19,475 nt of DNA from Methanobacteriaceae archaeon (GCA_030681145.1 JAUXXK010000310.1:1-19475), one strand, 5' to 3'. Positions 1-8,881 are shown, counted from the stretch's first letter. The notes: a model not told the origin generated them from the letters alone. A program made the numbers and translations.

Positions 1-546
1 TTCTTCATCACGAGGCCCATATGGCGAAAATATCTTCATTGTGGAGGTATTAATTTCTTTTTCAGAATAATAGTATTTTAAATAGGATTCAAAGGCAATT
101 TTTGTCTTGGCATAGAAATTAAATGGATTTATTTTCGAATTTTCATTTAGAGGCACCCTACTAGTTTCATATTCAAAAAAAGTCCCAGTATTTATAAAGA
201 ATTCCAAATTATTGGAAACCGCCAGATTAAGTAAGTCAATTGGAAAGTTAATATTTGATTTTATCATTGGAGAAATATCATCATTTATGTGATATTTTTT
301 GTAATAAGTTGCTAAGTGTAAAATACCACTAATTTCATTTTCATCAAAAATAGTTCCTAATTTAATTTTGTCAATGTCATATACTTTTAAATCTATTTTA
401 GAATCATTTAAAAGATGTTTAATACGCCAATTGTCAGAAAAACTTCTTTTTAGCAGTGTAACTTCATAATTATTTTTTAAAAGTTCTTCCAGAAGATGAC
501 TACCAATAAAACCAGTAGCACCGGTTACCAGTAAATTTTTAGTCAT
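1..546 (-). CDS. NAD-dependent epimerase/dehydratase family protein (extended SDR), CDP-abequose synthase-like; 3' end beyond the left edge
   Basis: The first 182 codons are open from the ATG at 546 to base 1, so the C-terminal part lies outside the window. The N-terminus carries the Rossmann nucleotide-binding motif TGATGFIG (residues 8-15), and the SDR active site appears as a Thr near residue 120-122 and Y145-x3-K149 (FYAKTK). The HLAT stretch and the FINTGTFF segment resemble CDP-abequose synthase (RfbJ) of Salmonella as I recall it, which fits the neighbouring RfbF. The start codon overlaps the rfbF stop by one base (TAATG read on the minus strand), so the two are probably translated together. 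It is likely a cytosolic sugar-nucleotide reductase or epimerase making a deoxyhexose donor. A CDP-glucose 4,6-dehydratase or other SDR cannot be excluded without the missing C-terminus. Confidence 0.85.
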   Translation of the reverse strand, partial: MTKNLLVTGATGFIGSHLLEELLKNNYEVTLLKRSFSDNWRIKHLLNDSKIDLKVYDIDKIKLGTIFDENEISGILHLATYYKKYHINDDISPMIKSNINFPIDLLNLAVSNNLEFFINTGTFFEYETSRVPLNENSKINPFNFYAKTKIAFESYLKYYYSEKEINTSTMKIFSPYGPRDEE

Positions 547-1316
547 TACCAAACTCTCCAAGGAGCTTTTCCCGACTTCCACAATGAATCTAATTCTTTT
601 TTATCTCTTAAAGTATCCATTGGTTTCCAAAAACCGTTATGTGCATATCCCATTAATTGATTATCTTTAGCAAGATTTTCTAAAGGTTCTTTTTCCCAAA
701 AAGTTTCATCTCCATCAATATAATCAAATACTTCCGGTTCTAATACAAAAAACCCACCATTGATCCAGGAACCATCTCCTTTTGGTTTTTCCTGGAAGTT
801 TAGAACGTTTCCCTTGGGACCTATATTCAATGCTCCAAATCGCCCTAAAGGTTGTACGGAGGTTAATGTAGCATATTTGCCGTTTCTTTCATGAAATTTT
901 ATTAGATTGTTTATATTAACATTACTTACTCCGTCACCATATGTGAGCATAAAAGAATTGTCTTCTACATACTTTTTTATGCGCTTTACACGACCCCCAG
1001 TCATGGTATTTAAACCGGTATTAACAAGAGTTATTTTCCAAGGCTCTGCCGATGAATCATGTATTTCCATCTTATTTTTTTTTAGATCAATGGTTAAATC
1101 GGTCTGGTGAATGAAATAATTAGCAAAATACTCTTTAATAATATACCCTTTATATCCTAAACAGATTACAAATTCATCGAACCCAAAATGGGAATATAAT
1201 TTCATAATATGCCATAAAATTGGTTTTTCACCTATTTCAACCATCGGTTTTGGTTTAATATCTGTTTCTTCACTTATACGAGTGCCGAAGCCACCAGCAA
1301 GAATCACGGTTTTCAT
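546..1316 (-). CDS. rfbF: Glucose-1-phosphate cytidylyltransferase
   Basis: This 256-residue enzyme would make CDP-glucose from glucose-1-phosphate and CTP, the entry step to CDP-linked 3,6-dideoxyhexoses. It shows the nucleotidyltransferase signature LAGGFGTR (residues 6-13), KPKPM (21-25), the metal-site segment YGDGV (126-130), EKPKGDGSWINGGFF (176-190) and the family-typical FWKPMDTLRDKK near the C-terminus. The length matches bacterial RfbF (about 257). The ATG is preceded by AAAGGTG with 5 bases to the start. The gene ends in a one-base overlap with the downstream SDR gene, indicating an operon for a CDP-sugar. It acts in the cytoplasm and presumably feeds the glycosyltransferases at 2745-4862. 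Confidence 0.95.
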   Translation of the reverse strand: MKTVILAGGFGTRISEETDIKPKPMVEIGEKPILWHIMKLYSHFGFDEFVICLGYKGYIIKEYFANYFIHQTDLTIDLKKNKMEIHDSSAEPWKITLVNTGLNTMTGGRVKRIKKYVEDNSFMLTYGDGVSNVNINNLIKFHERNGKYATLTSVQPLGRFGALNIGPKGNVLNFQEKPKGDGSWINGGFFVLEPEVFDYIDGDETFWEKEPLENLAKDNQLMGYAHNGFWKPMDTLRDKKELDSLWKSGKAPWRVW

Positions 1317-1344
1317 TAAAACACCTTTAGCATAAACATCTTAA

Positions 1345-1391
1345 TTAATATCTATAAAAAAACATTTATAAGTTTCTTACTAATAAAAATC
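1345..1391. promoter_or_regulatory. Shared TATA-like region between divergent rfbF and radical SAM genes
   Basis: Only 75 bases separate the two divergent starts. CATTTATAAG (1363-1372) reads as a TATA-like box on both strands, and TATAAAAA lies at 1353-1360. For rfbF, a start point about 25 bases away leaves a leader containing its Shine-Dalgarno site. For the plus-strand gene, the same box puts the start point at or within about 10 bases of the ATG at 1392. This is inferred from spacing only. Confidence 0.35.
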
Positions 1392-2738
1392 ATGGAACAG
1401 AAAAAAACAGCTTTAGTTTATCCTTCATATGTCTCTTTTACAGGAAAAAAGAGTCTTGAAGGAACATGGATACATCATGGTATTAGTTCTATAATTTCTT
1501 ATGCAAATAAAATGGAACATAATGTTGATTTAATTGATTTAAGACAATTTTCCAGCTGGTCCGATTTTGAGATGTTGATTGCCCAATATGAGTTAGTGGG
1601 TTATAGCATACTTTCACAAGACTTAGAAACGGCTTTAAAATGCATCAAATTAAATAAAAATGCTAATCCTGATGTTAAAATAGTTGTTGGAGGAGTCCAT
1701 GTAACTGTTAATCACGAAGAGTTTGTTAAAAATGATAATATTGATTTTATTATAATTGGTGAAGGTGAGATAGCTTTTTCTAATCTCATTAATAGCTTAT
1801 CTTCCAGTAAAGTGCTAAATAAGATTATTAAAGGCCATAAAATAGAATTAGAGAAAATTCCATTTATTAAAAGAGAATTATGGTCTAATGAAATGCCTTC
1901 TGAATTTATAGGTTTGGAAGAACCGTTTTTTACTTTAATTGCTAGCAGGGCATGTATTTATAACTGTAGTTTTTGTCAGCCTTGTACTAAAAAGATGTTT
2001 GGAAAAAAAGAGAGAATACGCTCTCCAGAAAATCTTGTTGATGAAATTGTTTATCTCAAAGAAAACCATGATTTAAAATCTTTTTTTATTTTGGATGATA
2101 ATGCATTCCAAAATCGTAGATGGATAAAAAATTTTTTAGAATTTTATGAAAAAACTAATATCAATGCTCAATTTGTTATGTCTGGAAGAAGTGATAATAT
2201 TTATAAAAATAGAGATTTACTGCCCAAATTAAGTGATTTAGGTTTGAAATATGTTTTGGTTGGATTCGAATCGGGCTCTCAAAAAGTTTTAAAATATCTT
2301 AGAAAAGGCACTACAGTGGAAATTAATGAAAAAGCTGCAAAAGAACTACATGAAAATGGAATTGGGGTATATGCCAATATAATGTTTGGATTTCCAATTG
2401 AAACTAAAGAAGATATTAAATTGACAGAGAATATGGTTAAAAAAATAAAACCCGATCTTTTTAGCCCAACTACATTTACTCCATATCCGGGTAATTATTT
2501 AACTGATGAATATGTGGAAAAAGGATTATTATTTCCTAAACTGGGCAATTTAACCCGTTATCCTGATCGACCAAAAATTAGAGGAGTAGATTATTTATAT
2601 ATTAATTGGACTATACTTAAAATTCAATTATTTTTATCAAAAAACTATGCTGAAATGTTCAAAAAAATTATTTACTATTCATATCTTCATCTAAAAATAA
2701 TTAAATTTTATTTAATTAATTATTTGGGTTCAGATTAA
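1392..2738 (+). CDS. B12-binding-domain-type radical SAM protein
   Basis: This is a 448-residue protein with an N-terminal Rossmann-like B12-binding-type half (about 5-140) and a radical SAM core. The N-terminal half has the SILSQDLETAL segment, VVGG at 98-101 and GEGE at 123-126, but no clear DxHxxG cobalt-ligand motif, so cobalamin may not be bound base-off through His. The [4Fe-4S] cluster motif is C188-x3-C192-x2-C195 (RACIYNCSFC), with a fourth Cys at 198. After it come the FxLDDNAF-type strand and GFESGSQKVLKYLRKG, typical of this subfamily. There is no Shine-Dalgarno sequence before the ATG, which suits a leaderless transcript. It faces against its neighbours and converges on the GT2 gene with six bases between stops. 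The substrate is unknown; its place in a glycan cluster suggests sugar or lipid modification, but this is only contextual. Confidence 0.85.
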   Translation: MEQKKTALVYPSYVSFTGKKSLEGTWIHHGISSIISYANKMEHNVDLIDLRQFSSWSDFEMLIAQYELVGYSILSQDLETALKCIKLNKNANPDVKIVVGGVHVTVNHEEFVKNDNIDFIIIGEGEIAFSNLINSLSSSKVLNKIIKGHKIELEKIPFIKRELWSNEMPSEFIGLEEPFFTLIASRACIYNCSFCQPCTKKMFGKKERIRSPENLVDEIVYLKENHDLKSFFILDDNAFQNRRWIKNFLEFYEKTNINAQFVMSGRSDNIYKNRDLLPKLSDLGLKYVLVGFESGSQKVLKYLRKGTTVEINEKAAKELHENGIGVYANIMFGFPIETKEDIKLTENMVKKIKPDLFSPTTFTPYPGNYLTDEYVEKGLLFPKLGNLTRYPDRPKIRGVDYLYINWTILKIQLFLSKNYAEMFKKIIYYSYLHLKIIKFYLINYLGSD

Positions 2739-2744
2739 GATCAT

Positions 2745-3725
2745 TTAGACTTTCCACTTCAAAATAAAACATTTTTCTAAATTTTCAAAAGATATTTTCT
2801 TTTTTATACTCTTATTTTTTTTTATAATTTTTCTTAAATTTTTATAAGCATCAATTTTTGATTTAATAATAGTTGATTTTCCTCTACTAATATTAAGGGT
2901 TATCTGAAGAATTTCACATATTATTATCAAATATGAGTTTTTAATTAAAAAGCTCAAGGGCATATTTTTCCATAAAGTCCAGGTATAATTCCGCCAATTA
3001 TAATAAACAGTAAAATCACTAGTTGGCTCGTTAGTTCCACCTTTATAGTGCCAAACTACTGCGTCAGGACAATACCATGCACTCCAACTGGCCCATCTCA
3101 ATCGCAAGGCCAGATCAAAATCTTCGTAATAGGCAAAAAAATCTTCGTCAAAGTATTCACCCTCAAGTTTAACATCTTCTAGTGCTTCCCTACGATATAA
3201 ACAGGCCCCGGCACAGCAGCCTAAAATCTCTTCTTCCTCATTGTATTCATCTGAACTTTTATAGGCCCCCCTATTAAAACCAAGGCCATTTTTAGAGTAT
3301 TCTAAACCAACAGAATCTAATAAATCTGGATTTTGGCCCCAAATCATCTTGGGTTGGATGCTTCCTGTTTTGGGGCGTTTTTCCGCCATTGAAATTAATT
3401 TTTCCAAAAAATCTTCTTTAATTTCAGTGTCATTGTTTAAACAAACAATAAACTTGCATTTCGAGTCTTTAAAACTCTCGTTTATCCCCTGGTTGTTTGC
3501 TTTAGCAAAGCCATAGTTTTCGGGGTTTTTAATAATTTTGATTTTGTCTGATTTTACTTCATTATAATAATTTTGATTAATGTAATCAATGGAATTGTTG
3601 TTTGGGGAATTGTCTACAAATATAATTCTAAAGTTTGAATAAGTCTGGTTAAAAAGAGAATCAAAGTATTTTTCTAAAAATTTCTCACCATTATAATTTG
3701 GGGTGATAATATAAGTCTCAACCAT
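2745..3725 (-). CDS. GT2-family glycosyltransferase (rhamnosyltransferase WbbL-like)
   Basis: This 326-residue GT-A fold transferase has ITPNYNGEKFLEKYFDSL at the N-terminus, a nucleotide-binding VDNSPNN strand (37-43), the metal-binding N97-N98-D99 replacing DxD in CLNNDTEIK, the GCCAGACLYRREAL acceptor loop (169-182) and the catalytic-base region YYEDFDLALRLRW (E201-D202). This combination is typical of WbbL-like rhamnosyltransferases, but the donor sugar cannot be read from sequence. A hydrophobic stretch near residues 255-275 and a Lys-rich tail suggest membrane association on the cytoplasmic side. It follows the GT4 gene by 12 bases, with AAGGAAG upstream of the ATG, so both are probably one transcript. 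Confidence 0.9.
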   Translation of the reverse strand: MVETYIITPNYNGEKFLEKYFDSLFNQTYSNFRIIFVDNSPNNNSIDYINQNYYNEVKSDKIKIIKNPENYGFAKANNQGINESFKDSKCKFIVCLNNDTEIKEDFLEKLISMAEKRPKTGSIQPKMIWGQNPDLLDSVGLEYSKNGLGFNRGAYKSSDEYNEEEEILGCCAGACLYRREALEDVKLEGEYFDEDFFAYYEDFDLALRLRWASWSAWYCPDAVVWHYKGGTNEPTSDFTVYYNWRNYTWTLWKNMPLSFLIKNSYLIIICEILQITLNISRGKSTIIKSKIDAYKNLRKIIKKNKSIKKKISFENLEKCFILKWKV

Positions 3726-3737
3726 TCAAATACTTCC

Positions 3738-4862
3738 TTAAATATTATTGTAAATATTTAAAATGTCTTTAACATTTTTATCCCAGGTAAAACTTTTTTC
3801 TACAAGTTTTCGTCCATTTTTTCCTAAATTATCTCTTTTAGAAGGATTTGTTAAGAGGAACTTTATATTATTTTTCAAGCTTTTTACATTACTTGGTCCA
3901 ACCAAAAATCCATTAATTCCATCATCAACAACTTCCACCACACCACCTGATGCATAAGCTACAACAGGAATACCACATGCATTTGCCTCTGTCAATACAA
4001 TACCAAATCCTTCTCTAGTAGACGGTAGTGTCAAAACATTCGATTTTTTTATTTCAGCAATCAATTCTTTATAACCCAAGTTTTCCATGAATTGAACATT
4101 ATTTTTAATACCATATTTTTTTGTTAAATTAATTAAGTTCTCTTTTTCCAGACCTTTACCTATTATTATCAACTTAATGTTTGGAATATCTTTTTTTAAA
4201 GATTTAACACATTTTAATAAATGATCAACATGTTTATGGGGGGCTAAACGGCCCACAAATATGATGGTATTTTGATATTTTTTATTAACTTTAACAGAAT
4301 CAATAAATTTTAGATCCACACCCGCATAAACTACACAAATTCTGTCTTCTTTAACCCCATAATATTTAACTAAAGATTTTTTTGTGGAATTACTTACAGT
4401 TATTATTTTATCATAAGGAATTCTAACCAAAATTTTCTCAGCGATAGCTGCGATTTTAGCTGATTGAATCCATTGATCATCTCCAATTGTACTCACATCA
4501 TGTATAGTGCCAATAATTGGTGTTCTTTTTAATTTAGCACCTATAAATGCAGGAATTAAGGGAGAATAGGCCTGAGCATCAATAATATCATAATCATTCT
4601 TCAGTATCCATCTAAAAACAGCTAATATAAACTTAATAAAATCTGATGAACTCCTTTGGGGAGGATTTATGATAGTAGGGCCAATATGGTGAACATTTAT
4701 GCCTTCAATTTCTTCATAATCACCAAAACCTGCTATTTTCATGCATATCAAATCGACGTGATGGCCTTTTTTTACTAGGCGCTTAGCAAATTCATAATAA
4801 CGTCTTTCACCACCACCTTGGTAATGTGGAACAAAGAAATCAGATACTATACAAATTTTCAT
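3738..4862 (-). CDS. GT4-family glycosyltransferase
   Basis: This 374-residue GT-B fold retaining glycosyltransferase has a Gly-rich acceptor-side loop YQGGGERRYYEFAKRL (14-29), the donor-domain start VGRLAPHKHVDHLL (203-216, with R205 and K210 positioned for phosphate binding) and the EX7E motif EGFGIVLTE (E284, E292), followed by ANACGIPVVAY and GGVVEVVDDGINGFLV. Its length is normal for the family. It is the first gene of a minus-strand pair with the GT2 gene. The Shine-Dalgarno is GAGG, 9 bases before the ATG. It likely transfers a hexose or deoxyhexose to a lipid-linked surface glycan or S-layer glycan precursor in the cytoplasm; donor and acceptor are unknown. Confidence 0.92.
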   Translation of the reverse strand: MKICIVSDFFVPHYQGGGERRYYEFAKRLVKKGHHVDLICMKIAGFGDYEEIEGINVHHIGPTIINPPQRSSSDFIKFILAVFRWILKNDYDIIDAQAYSPLIPAFIGAKLKRTPIIGTIHDVSTIGDDQWIQSAKIAAIAEKILVRIPYDKIITVSNSTKKSLVKYYGVKEDRICVVYAGVDLKFIDSVKVNKKYQNTIIFVGRLAPHKHVDHLLKCVKSLKKDIPNIKLIIIGKGLEKENLINLTKKYGIKNNVQFMENLGYKELIAEIKKSNVLTLPSTREGFGIVLTEANACGIPVVAYASGGVVEVVDDGINGFLVGPSNVKSLKNNIKFLLTNPSKRDNLGKNGRKLVEKSFTWDKNVKDILNIYNNI

Positions 4863-4906
4863 ATTAATTAGCCTCGAATAATAAATAATACTATTGAAAA
4901 CATGTT

Positions 4907-4938
4907 TTGAATTTAATTAAGATAATAATTAAATTTAA
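4907..4938. repeat. AT-rich 13-bp inverted repeat in a divergent intergenic region
   Basis: TTGAATTTAATTA (4907-4919) and TAATTAAATTTAA (4926-4938) can pair over 13 positions with one G-T pair and a 6-base spacer. It lies between the divergent starts of the GT4 gene and the methyltransferase gene, so it could be an operator or simply a chance dyad in very AT-rich DNA. Confidence 0.35.
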
Positions 4939-5003
4939 TCTTATTTTTGATAATATATTATTTAATTTAAGAAGATGATATTTAAATTTATAAAGTGAAT
5001 CAA

Positions 5004-6236
5004 ATGACATCTAAATTTATTAATCCCTTAACCCCTCAAAAAAAGGCCATAGACATTATCAATTACTATTTCCAAAAAGAAAGAGAGGATGATCCTTTGG
5101 CCAGGAATCATGCCCGAAAAGAACTTTTAAATTATTTAATAAAAACGGATGATGGATCTTATACCTTAAAATCAAATGAATTTCAGGGAAAATCAGAAAC
5201 CATGCACACTTCTAAGGGAGCTATTACAGAATCCTTGGAAAAGTTTATAAAACCATCACTTCTAGATAATAAGAACGATATAAAAGTCTTAGACACTTGC
5301 AGTGGGTTTGGATATAACTCAGCAGCTTTAATTGAATATCTCAACATAGAACATAATACTAATAATAAATTAAGCATGGATCTTATAGAAATTTCCATAG
5401 AAACATTGGCTGGAGGATTATTAGTGCCCTCCCCAATTTCTTCTCATAAATTGGTTAAAAAGGCCATCGAAGATAAACTTATAGAAGAAAAATTCGCTTC
5501 AATCCATTTAGAAGAATCTAAAATACCATCTCACATTAAGTTCCGCTTTTTCTCTGATGATGCCAGAATAATCTTGAAAAATCTAAAATCAAATTATTAC
5601 GATGCTATTTTCCTGGATCCATTCAGCCCTTCTAAATCTCCAGAACTTTACACTATAGAATTTTTTAAACAGTTAAAAAGAGTTATTAAAGATAATGGTG
5701 TTCTGGCCACATATACTTCAGCTGCTCCGGTAAGATATGGTCTTATCGAATCTGGATTTTATATCGGTGAAGGTCCGGTATTTGGCCGAAAATCTGGTGG
5801 AACTATAGCATCCCTCACATCAAAAAATATTCTAAATGATATATCGTCTAATGATGAGAGAATGATCGCCCTTTCAGATTCTGGCATCCCTTTCAGAGAT
5901 CCAACTTTAAATTTATCCGGAGAAGAAATTCTTAAAAACAGGATTATTGAAAGAAAAAATGTCAGGGGCCAATATAAATTTTCTTCTGTGGTGAAGGCAC
6001 CTATTTTTCTAGGTGAAGATTTGTTAATGGATAAATTAGGCCGTAGAGTTCTTAGGAATATAAATAAACTAAATATTGATCACTCTAAATCTGAAAAAGC
6101 ATTTTATTTGACATGTCCTCAAAATCAGGAATGTATTTGTGGATGTAATCAACCTAAAGCTTCTAATTCTCGTGATAGAATTAATATAATGATTAAAAGA
6201 CTCTCTAAACTTTTGGAACATAATAGTCTTCTTTAA
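5004..6236 (+). CDS. MnmC/MnmD-like tRNA U34 methyltransferase family protein with C-terminal Cys cluster
   Basis: The 410-residue protein contains a class I SAM methyltransferase domain of the MnmC (DUF752) type. Motif I is VLDTCSGFGYN (95-105), an acidic SAM-ribose strand is MDLIEIS, and the family signature is DAIFLDPFSPSKSPELYT (200-217), followed by ATYTSAAPVRYGL and GFGRKSGGT-like elements (256-267). The segment DDGSYTL...SETMHTSKGAITES resembles the N-terminus of stand-alone MnmD proteins. Bacterial relatives methylate the 5-aminomethyl group of tRNA U34; this protein is probably an archaeal homologue. Its C-terminal third (about 280-410) is additional and ends with C371-x5-C377-x-C379-x-C381, a possible metal site. 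I prefer ATG 5004, as the GTGA of the alternative GTG start at 4995 then serves as a partial Shine-Dalgarno. The substrate is not proven by sequence. Confidence 0.85.
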   Translation: MTSKFINPLTPQKKAIDIINYYFQKEREDDPLARNHARKELLNYLIKTDDGSYTLKSNEFQGKSETMHTSKGAITESLEKFIKPSLLDNKNDIKVLDTCSGFGYNSAALIEYLNIEHNTNNKLSMDLIEISIETLAGGLLVPSPISSHKLVKKAIEDKLIEEKFASIHLEESKIPSHIKFRFFSDDARIILKNLKSNYYDAIFLDPFSPSKSPELYTIEFFKQLKRVIKDNGVLATYTSAAPVRYGLIESGFYIGEGPVFGRKSGGTIASLTSKNILNDISSNDERMIALSDSGIPFRDPTLNLSGEEILKNRIIERKNVRGQYKFSSVVKAPIFLGEDLLMDKLGRRVLRNINKLNIDHSKSEKAFYLTCPQNQECICGCNQPKASNSRDRINIMIKRLSKLLEHNSLL

Positions 6237-6564
6237 TTTAATTATTTACTTCGATTTAGAATATTGCTTTTGGTTTTAAATATTCATATTCTTTATTAAG
6301 AAAAATTTAAATAGTAATACTCATAATTTACTATCTATATGTATTAATTAAAGTGTTAAACAAATGGGGGCTACTCTAAAATCTGCGGGGTTACAGATTC
6401 TTAAGGTGTACAATCAACTATAATATATATAAAAAATATGATTAGTTATTGATAAATTAAATTAATATAATCTATTTTTATGATATTAGATTGTAACTAA
6501 AAATATTATAATTCAATTCCGCAGATCACTTTTATAAGGAATCTTCCATTAAGGAGATAGTAAA
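6237..6564 (+). promoter_or_regulatory. Intergenic leader of tgtA with nested inverted repeats and a GC-richer patch
   Basis: This 328-base gap holds no long ORF. It is very AT-rich except for a GC-richer patch at 6364-6410. AATCTG (6380-6385) can pair locally with CAGATT (6394-6399), or the wider ATCTGCGGGGTT (6381-6392) can pair with AATTCCGCAGAT (6515-6526), including two G-U pairs. A further hairpin TATAATCTA / TAGATTGTA lies at 6466-6474 / 6487-6495. A TATA-like box sits near 6303-6314, another near 6501-6510, and the tgtA Shine-Dalgarno AAGGAGAT is at 6552-6559. A weak 7-bp inverted repeat (GAATATT / AATATTC, 6259-6285) just after the methyltransferase stop may help end that transcript. 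A structured leader or small RNA is possible. Confidence 0.4.
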
Positions 6565-8528
6565 ATGTTTGAAATCAAACTAAAAGATAATTTAGGAAGA
6601 ACAGGAATATTAAAAACTAAACACGGCATAGTAAGGACACCAGCTTTGATGCCAGTTATACATCCTGGAAAACAGTCCATTGATGTTAAAGCTGCTGGTG
6701 CAGAAATAGTTATTACCAATGCTTATATTATTTATAAAAACGATGAACTAAGAGAAAAAGCTTCGCAAGAAGGAGTACATTCTTTAATTAACTTTGATGG
6801 TCCTGTTATGACTGATTCTGGTTCTTTTCAGCTTTCTGAATATGGTGATGTTGAGATAAATAATCAGGAAGTAATTGAATTCCAGGAGCTTATTGGTTCT
6901 GATATTGGAACTTCACTAGATATTCCTACTCCTCCCCATGTAACCCGATCTCGAGCAGAAAAAGAGTTAGAAATAACTCTGGAACGGGCCAAAGAGTCTT
7001 TAAAATATAAAAAAAATATAATGCTTAACTCAGTGGTACAAGGGTCCACATTTCCGGATTTAAGATCCCAATGTGCTGATGAACTAAGTAAAATGGAATT
7101 TGAACTGCACCCTATTGGTGCGGTGGTTCCGCTGATGGAAACTTATCAATATAAAGATCTGGTGGATGTGGTAATGGCTTCTGTTACTCATTTACCTGAT
7201 TCCAGACCACGACATTTAATGGGTGCGGGCCATCCTATGATATTTGCATTGGCCGTGGCTATGGGATGTGATTTGTTTGATTCAGCAGCATATATTTTAT
7301 ATGCTGAAGATGATAGATTTTTAACAGTTAATGGAACTTATAAACTGGAAAATTTAGTGGAAATGCCATGTTCTTGTCCAATTTGCATCGAATACACACC
7401 TGATGATTTGAGAAAAATGGATAAAAATGAAAGGAAGGTATTAATTGCTCAACACAACCTTAATGTTAGTTTTGCAGAAATAAGGAGAATAAAACAAGCA
7501 ATTAATGATGGAAGTTTAATGGAACTGGTTGAAATACGATGCAGAGCCCATCCACGTCTTTTAGACGCGTACCGGCAACTGGGAAAATATGTGGAAGTTA
7601 TGGAAAAATACGATCCGTCATCCAAAAAATCTGCTTTCTTCTATAGTGGCCCTGAATCTTTAAATAGGGTGGAAATATACAGACACCTTGAAAAATTGAG
7701 TAAATTACCTAAAAAAAGTAGATTACTTCTTTTACCAGCCCATAGAAAACCTTATCATAAATATTTATCACAAGAACCTGGGGAATTTTTTAGTGAAGGA
7801 TCTTCTAAAAAATCGGGTATGGATGATTTACAGATAATGGTAGTAGATGTTCCATTTGGATTGATACCTCTGGAACTGGATGAAGTTTATCCACTAGCTC
7901 AAAATGATTCTCCTCGTATAATGGATGATAATGCTCACCATTTTATTCAGGAAATAATTGAAGGAACCTACGATGAATATGATGAAGTTATTATAAGCTC
8001 CTATCTTGATCAAAAATTCAACTTGGGTTTATACTCGAATTATACTCTTCCAGAATCTCTTAACATGAAAATTGATGATCAGCAAAAAATAATAGTTGTG
8101 GCGGATTATCAGTTTGGTCAGGGGGCTGGAGATGCATTATTTGCTGGCAATTTAGAGATTGTTTACAGTAAAAAAACCGGTAAAATAAGACATATATACT
8201 ATGGTAAAGAGTTAATTGCCACTATGAGGGCTTCTGATGGTATTTTTGTTCTTAGTAAAGAAGGCGCTCGGCGTCTTCACTCCAGAATGGAATATCCGAA
8301 AAATCGGGTAGTGGTTAATGAAGATTCAGAACCATATGCTCGTGAGGGAAAAAGTATATTTGCCAAATTTATTATAGAATGTGATAGCAATATAAGAGCT
8401 AATGATGAAGTTTTAATTGTAAATGAAAATGATGATTTACTGGCCTTTGGTAAGTCACTATTAAACAGTACTGAAATAATGGATTTCAAGGTGGGCCAGG
8501 CAATTAAAACACGAAAAGGAGGATTATG

Positions 8529-8529
<1 letters not shown>
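6565..8529 (+). CDS. tgtA: tRNA-guanine(15) transglycosylase (archaeosine biosynthesis)
   Basis: This enzyme exchanges guanine-15 in the tRNA D-loop for preQ0, the first tRNA step of archaeosine synthesis. The 654 residues cover the full archaeal architecture: an N-terminal TIM-barrel TGT domain (about 1-340), middle domains, and a C-terminal PUA domain (about 575-654, RVVVNEDSEPYAREGKS to GQAIKTRKGG). The two catalytic aspartates are visible in TDSGSFQLSEYG (D84) and FDSAAYILYA (D239). The zinc site is C269, C271, C274 and H297, matching the spacing known for the Pyrococcus horikoshii enzyme. The ATG has AAGGAGAT seven bases upstream. Its stop overlaps the next gene's start region, so it is co-translated with NAC. 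No key residue is missing. Confidence 0.97.

Positions 8530-8881
<352 letters not shown>

Noticed and set aside
6381..6526. A miniature transposable element bounded by the ATCTGCGG / CCGCAGAT inverted ends
   Set aside because: Only 8 bases are perfect, no target-site duplication is visible in the flanks and there is no second copy in the window.
6364..6564. A known preQ1 riboswitch in front of tgtA
   Set aside because: I could not find the compact preQ1-I pattern of a short stem, a C-rich loop and an A-rich tail, so only unassigned alternative pairing is claimed.
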